From positions 1 through 48,651 of the forward strand of contig NZ_JAGPWD010000043.1 of NCBI RefSeq assembly GCF_018119395.1: 48,651 bases of DNA, given 5' to 3'. Position 1 is the stretch's first letter; each line of letters starts with the position of its first letter. This DNA is from Massilia sp. ZL223 (GTDB lineage: Bacteria; Pseudomonadota; Gammaproteobacteria; Burkholderiales; Burkholderiaceae_D). The position numbers and the translations under genes are program-made. Positions 44,550-48,651 of this stretch are shown piece by piece. Below the pieces are notes generated by a model, which saw nothing but the letters and a program-made list of their open reading frames with translations, had not been told where the DNA came from and did not search any database.

Positions 44550-46838
44550 CTACTCCGCATACTTCAGCTGGCCAATGGGCCCAGCCTGGAACTGCGTATG
44601 CGACCGGCCGATGCCATAGGTAATGTTATTGAACAGCACGCCTTGTGGAGACAAGCCTGCGTGGTTCATCCGCTTGACGGATTCGGTGATCTCCGCATCG
44701 GTCGTCACCCGCGCCCGTGCGAGCAGGAAGACGGCGCCGGCGCGCGCCCCGACCACAAGAGCATCCGCAGCCAGCAAGAGCGGCGAGGTGTCGATGAGGA
44801 CCAGGTCGTAGTTGGCGCTGACTTTGTCGAGCAAGGCGCCGAAGTTTGCGTGCAGCAGGAAGTCGGAACGGTTCGGCGGCATCGAGCCCGTGGGGATCAG
44901 GTCCAGGTTGTCGATCACATGATGGTGGATGACATCTTCCACCGCTGCCGACCCGTTGATCGCCTTCGATAAACCGTGGTCGCGGCTGATGGCGAAATAG
45001 CGATGCAAGCGTCCGCTGCGGAAGTCCGCGTCGATCAACAGCACGCGCTTGCCGCTCGCCGCCATCACGGCGGCGAAGTTGACCGTCACGAAGGACTTGC
45101 CCACCCGGCGAGTCGGGCCGGCGAACATCACGATGTTATTCCTGAAGTGCGGCATCGAGAACTGCAAGGCCGCACGGAAGCTGCGCAGACTCTCCACCGC
45201 GGGGTCTTCCGGCAGGATCTGCGCCAGCAGCGGCAGCACGCCGTCGTTCCTCACCTTGCGCATCAGCTTGTCTTCGTTGACGCTGTGCGGAATCGAAGCA
45301 TAGACCACCTTGGCGCGCAGCAGGCGCTCGACCTTGGCGGGATCGTCGATGCCGCCACGCATGGCCTTGCGGGTGAAGGCGATCAGGGTGCCAAGGAACA
45401 GGCCGGTGATCACCGCAAGCGCCACGATCAGCGGGCGGTTCGGCTTGATGGGCCGCTCGGGCGCCATCGGCGCGTCCACCAGCCGCACGTTGCTGACGCG
45501 GCCCACCGAAATCAGGCGCAGCTGCTGGGCCGTGTTGGAGAGCGCGGTGTACAGGTCGGTCTTGACCTTGATGTCGCGCGTCAGGCGCGCCTCGTCCTGT
45601 TCCATCACCGGCAGCTTGCGGATACGGCTGTCGATGGCGTCGATTTCTTCGTCGACTTCCTTGCGCTGGCGGTTGATGGCCGCCACGACCGGGTGGTCTT
45701 CGGTGAAGCGGGCCAGCAATTCCGTTTTCTTCTGCATCAGCTCCATGCGCCGGGTGCGCGCAGCCGCCGCCTGGGTCAGGCTCATGCGGGCTTCCTCGCG
45801 CAGGTCGACCGTGCCGTGGGCATTGCGGAACTGGTTGTAGCGGTCTTCGGACTGTTCCAGCTGGCGCTTCAGGATGGGCAGCTGCTGGTTGAGGAAGGCC
45901 AGCGACTTCTCGGCCTCCTCGGTCTTGCGGGCCAGGTTCTGGCGCATGTATTCGCGGCCGATCTCGCTGAGCAGGGCATGGATGCGCTCGGCGTGTTCGC
46001 CCTGCAGCTTGACTTCGATGACGCCCGACTGTTTGCCCTGCTCCGTGATCACCATCGCGTTCTGGATCGCCTGGATGGTGCCCAGGCGCGAACTGCGCTT
46101 GATGCGAAAGCGCGCGCCGGGATTGGCGTACAGCCGGTCGACCTTGATCTCGACCAGGCCGTCGGGCGTGCGCACGCGGTACCGGTGCCCGACCGTGGCG
46201 TCGAAGGCGATCCTTTGCCCGCCGCCGGAGAAATGGTAGCGGTTGCCGGGGCGCGCGGTGATGATGAATTCGCGGTTCAGCCAGCTGTCCGGCACCTCGA
46301 ACACCGACACCTCCGCCTTCTCGCCTCCCCAGACGAATCCGCCATGCCCGAACAGGCCCGGCCGCGACAGCGCCCCGCCGTTCTGGTCGGCGAACCAGGA
46401 GCCGGCCACGGGAAAGTACACGGGTTGCACCTGGATGTAGAGCTGCAGGTTGTCGACCGCGCGCGACACCACCATGCGCGAACGCAGCAGCTCCATTTCG
46501 GCGATCGCCGCTTTTTTGGTCTCGAACAGCGACGAGGCTTCGCTCAGGATGTTCTTGGATGCGGTGGGGCTCTCTTCCTCGACGTGGATCATCAGGTTCG
46601 CTTCGTAAACCGGCTTGGCCACCAGCGCGTACAGGACCGCGACCACGGTGATGATGGCGGTGATGGTGCCGATCAGCCAGCGGCTGTCGTACAGGGTGTT
46701 CAGATAGCCCTTGAGGTCGACGCTCGACTCTTCTGGCACTGGCTCGGGCGGGCGCGGATCGAAGGGCACCGAGAGTACCGGCGGGCTGTGGTAGATGTGG
46801 CTCAAGGGGCGAGGATGCGGGTCGTGCGGCGTGGTCAT
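44550..46838 (-). CDS. wzc: Wzc/BceF-type polysaccharide copolymerase with BY-kinase domain
   Basis: A 762-aa inner-membrane protein. Membrane helices near residues 54-74 and 475-495 enclose a periplasmic Wzz/GNVR region with coiled coil (about 290-400). The cytoplasmic kinase domain has Walker A as GPTRRVGKS (574-582), Walker A' VLLIDADFRSG and Walker B LVLIDTSP. The usual PG/PS of the P-loop is replaced by RR, the Lys-rich A' follow-on is RSG, and the C-terminal tyrosine cluster is missing (only Tyr near 740 and 760), so normal autophosphorylation on a tail is unlikely. It sets chain length and works with Wza. GGAGGAG precedes the ATG, 16 bp after wza. Confidence 0.92.
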   Translation of the reverse strand: MTTPHDPHPRPLSHIYHSPPVLSVPFDPRPPEPVPEESSVDLKGYLNTLYDSRWLIGTITAIITVVAVLYALVAKPVYEANLMIHVEEESPTASKNILSEASSLFETKKAAIAEMELLRSRMVVSRAVDNLQLYIQVQPVYFPVAGSWFADQNGGALSRPGLFGHGGFVWGGEKAEVSVFEVPDSWLNREFIITARPGNRYHFSGGGQRIAFDATVGHRYRVRTPDGLVEIKVDRLYANPGARFRIKRSSRLGTIQAIQNAMVITEQGKQSGVIEVKLQGEHAERIHALLSEIGREYMRQNLARKTEEAEKSLAFLNQQLPILKRQLEQSEDRYNQFRNAHGTVDLREEARMSLTQAAAARTRRMELMQKKTELLARFTEDHPVVAAINRQRKEVDEEIDAIDSRIRKLPVMEQDEARLTRDIKVKTDLYTALSNTAQQLRLISVGRVSNVRLVDAPMAPERPIKPNRPLIVALAVITGLFLGTLIAFTRKAMRGGIDDPAKVERLLRAKVVYASIPHSVNEDKLMRKVRNDGVLPLLAQILPEDPAVESLRSFRAALQFSMPHFRNNIVMFAGPTRRVGKSFVTVNFAAVMAASGKRVLLIDADFRSGRLHRYFAISRDHGLSKAINGSAAVEDVIHHHVIDNLDLIPTGSMPPNRSDFLLHANFGALLDKVSANYDLVLIDTSPLLLAADALVVGARAGAVFLLARARVTTDAEITESVKRMNHAGLSPQGVLFNNITYGIGRSHTQFQAGPIGQLKYAE

Positions 46839-46854
46839 GGCGAGGCTCCTCCGT

Positions 46855-48081
46855 TCAGGGCCGGGTGGTGACGCCGACGGCCGAGGTCAGCGCGCCCGGG
46901 AACAGCAGGCTGAGATGGCGGTTCCAGTTCGCCAGCGGCGAGGCGGCGACGTACACCACATCCTTGGGGCGCAGCTCGAAGGATTCCGCCATCGCCAGCG
47001 CTCCGCTGGCCCGGGCGTCGAGCCGGAACACGCGGGTACGCTCCGGCGTCTTGCGCACCACGTAGACCTGGCGCGCATCGCCGCTCAGGGGGCTGATGCC
47101 GCCCGTCTCGCCCAGCGCCTCGTTGAGGGTCAGGCGGCCGTCGTGCATGGTCAGCGCCCGCGGCGTGATCACCTCGCCCGAGACGAACACCTTGCTCTCG
47201 TCGCGGGAATGGACGCGCACCACGTCGCCGTGCTCGAGCAGGATGGCGCCGGGATTGACGCCCTTCTGGACCAGCTCGCGCAGGTTGACCGTGTAGCGCT
47301 GCTCGCCGCGCTCGAGGACGATGCGGCTCTGGTCGGCCGTCGGGTTCATGCCGCCGGCACGGTTGAGCGCCTCGACCAGGGTCATGGGAATGTCGTCGAT
47401 CGGGTGCAGGCCCGGTGTGCGCACCTCGCCGTCGATATAGACGCGCTTGCTGCGATAGGCCTGGACCCGCAGCGTCAGGTTGGGATGGGCGATGTAGCGG
47501 GCGAGCTTCCGGGTGAGCAGGTCGCGCGCCCGCTCTTCGGTCAGGCCCTCCAGCTTCAGGAGGCCGATCAGGGGGAACTGGATGCGCCCCAGGTGGTCGA
47601 CGGCGAAGCCCGGCGGCGCCGCGTTCGACGCCGCCCCGCCGCCGTCGGCCAGCGCAGTGGCCGTGTTCATGCCACCCGCGGCCAGCTCGGGATGGTCCCA
47701 GACCACGATGGCCAGGATGTCGCCGCGGCCGATGGTGTACGGCGGCGGCTGCGCCACGAACAGGGGGGTGAGATCCTGGCGCGCGGCGCCGGCTTTCGCC
47801 TGCTGCTCGGCCTGGATGAGTTGTTCAGTTATGAGCTCGGTAGGTGGAGCGGCGCCGCCGCCGGCCGGACCCGCATGGGACGCGAAACCAAGCCCGGTGG
47901 CGCAGCCTGACAGGAAGGGCAGCAACAGGCAGGAGATGACAAGACAGGGCAGCAGTGCCGGGCGCCGGGTAAGCAAGCGGGGCAGTAGCCGGGCAAGTGG
48001 CCGCAGCAGCGGCATGGACAGCCGGGACGTGCACCAGGCGTTTCCGCAACCCGATATTGCAACTGAACAAAACGCAGCCAT
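46855..48081 (-). CDS. wza: Polysaccharide export outer-membrane lipoprotein Wza
   Basis: A protein of up to 408 aa. A lipoprotein signal ends at LPFLSGC; the long, Arg-rich stretch before it makes the start uncertain, and the ATG at 48015 (MPLLRPLARLL) gives a more normal signal, though 48081 has a slightly better ribosome site. The mature part has the Poly_export domain (YTIGRGDILAIVVWDHPEL, FPLIGLLKLEGLTEE) followed by SLBB domains (VYIDGEVRTPGLHPI, VFVSGEVITPRAL). Wza forms the outer-membrane channel for capsule or exopolysaccharide. It is immediately upstream of wzc. Confidence 0.93.
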   Translation of the reverse strand: MAAFCSVAISGCGNAWCTSRLSMPLLRPLARLLPRLLTRRPALLPCLVISCLLLPFLSGCATGLGFASHAGPAGGGAAPPTELITEQLIQAEQQAKAGAARQDLTPLFVAQPPPYTIGRGDILAIVVWDHPELAAGGMNTATALADGGGAASNAAPPGFAVDHLGRIQFPLIGLLKLEGLTEERARDLLTRKLARYIAHPNLTLRVQAYRSKRVYIDGEVRTPGLHPIDDIPMTLVEALNRAGGMNPTADQSRIVLERGEQRYTVNLRELVQKGVNPGAILLEHGDVVRVHSRDESKVFVSGEVITPRALTMHDGRLTLNEALGETGGISPLSGDARQVYVVRKTPERTRVFRLDARASGALAMAESFELRPKDVVYVAASPLANWNRHLSLLFPGALTSAVGVTTRP

Positions 48082-48207
48082 GATTGTTGCCTATCAAAAA
48101 TAGACGCATTACTTGAGTCGTTCAACTCAGCGTACGGCGTCTATCAGGCCCGGCTTTGCCGCGCGTCAAAGATAAGGGTTGGAGGGCGCGGGAGTGCGGA
48201 CAGGCGT

Positions 48208-48651
48208 CTAGCGCATCTCTTCCATCAGCTTCAGACCGTCGGCAAAAGCCCACACGCGGCGGATCTCGATGACGTCGAAGCGCGCCGCCACGTTGGGCGG
48301 GAAGGCCGAGTAGCGTGCGTTCAGGCGCACGAAGCGGCGTACCGCCTCGTCCATGTCCGGGCGGCCGGTGGAGCGCAGGATGGTCACGTCGTCGATGCTG
48401 CCGTCGCTGCGCAGCGACACGCTGACCAGGGGATCGATGCGCACTTCGCGCGGCGAGAAGCGGGCGCCGCCCGGCACGGCATTGCGTTCGAGTTTCTGGC
48501 GCACGCTGTCGACATAGAGGCGCAGGGGCACGTCGCGCTCCGCGCCGTCGGCCACCACGCGGCGCGCCTCTAGCGTCATAGCGGCCGGCTGGGCCGGCGG
48601 CGTCACGCTCGGGATGGTCACGCCGCGCAGCAGTTCGCGGGCGCGGCTGCC
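48208..48651 (-). CDS. TonB C-terminal-like protein, 5' end outside window
   Basis: The frame is open to the right edge, so the N-terminus is missing; the visible 147 residues include an internal GTG at 48621. The visible C-terminal part (LRLYVDSVRQKLERNAVP, VSVSLRSDGSIDDVTILRSTG, MDEAVRRFVRLNARYSAFPP) follows the TonB/TolA C-terminal domain pattern, which contacts outer-membrane receptors or the Pal system. It is 126 bp upstream of wza on the same strand and may belong to the same transcript. Complete family assignment needs the missing part. Confidence 0.75.
   Translation of the reverse strand, partial: GSRARELLRGVTIPSVTPPAQPAAMTLEARRVVADGAERDVPLRLYVDSVRQKLERNAVPGGARFSPREVRIDPLVSVSLRSDGSIDDVTILRSTGRPDMDEAVRRFVRLNARYSAFPPNVAARFDVIEIRRVWAFADGLKLMEEMR

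Overview
The window is a GC-rich, gene-dense bacterial chromosome segment. The gene families and their order (T6SS TssM/TagF, FAN1-type nuclease, LytS/LytTR pair, Wzx/Wzy/Wza/Wzc, WbpABDEI pathway) suggest a betaproteobacterium, most plausibly Oxalobacteraceae (Massilia/Telluria/Duganella-like). The taxon is inferred from overall character; no rRNA or other marker gene is present.

Layout. (1) 1-50 is an almost pure C homopolymer, probably a contig-end artefact. (2) 77-6510, minus strand: end of a type VI secretion cluster in the order M15 peptidase, TssM, TagF, OmpA-like protein, with the last three translationally coupled. A proline-rich membrane-anchored protein diverges from it (6570-7220). 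(3) 7299-11250, plus strand: a perfect LexA operator followed by a coupled two-gene DNA-repair operon, a FAN1-like VRR-NUC nuclease and an XPD/DinG-type iron-sulfur helicase with an N-terminal RecB-like nuclease domain. (4) 11247-14130, minus strand: a four-gene envelope-sensing operon (LiaI-like, LiaF-like, LytS-type kinase, LytTR regulator), then two small basic proteins. (5) 15075-19306: a TonB-dependent receptor and a divergent DUF1460 lipoprotein. (6) 20109-48081: a large Wzx/Wzy-type polysaccharide locus.

The polysaccharide locus has a plus-strand operon: a membrane NDP-sugar 4,6-dehydratase, WbpA, WbpB, WbpD, WbpE, a GT4 glycosyltransferase, a GNAT-like protein, a NodB-like deacetylase and WbpI. 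WbpA-B-E-D-I together would make UDP-ManNAc(3NAc)A. The minus-strand arm encodes Wzx, Wzy, a GT4 glycosyltransferase, a PglC/WcaJ-type initiating transferase, a DegT aminotransferase and a PAP2-like membrane protein. An acyltransferase-3, the copolymerase/kinase Wzc and the exporter Wza complete the assembly line. Two paralogous secreted beta-helix proteins (31264-32526 and 42204-43331) bracket the minus-strand assembly arm. A partial TonB-like gene runs off the right edge.

The most unusual feature is the density and variety of tandem repeats within the polysaccharide locus. Five unrelated arrays with units of 8, 7, about 51, 27 and about 130 bp all lie between genes. Two of them sit directly upstream of the two beta-helix genes. 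The ~130-bp repeats carry compensating stem-loops, and the 27-bp array is 25 units long with a dimeric higher-order pattern.
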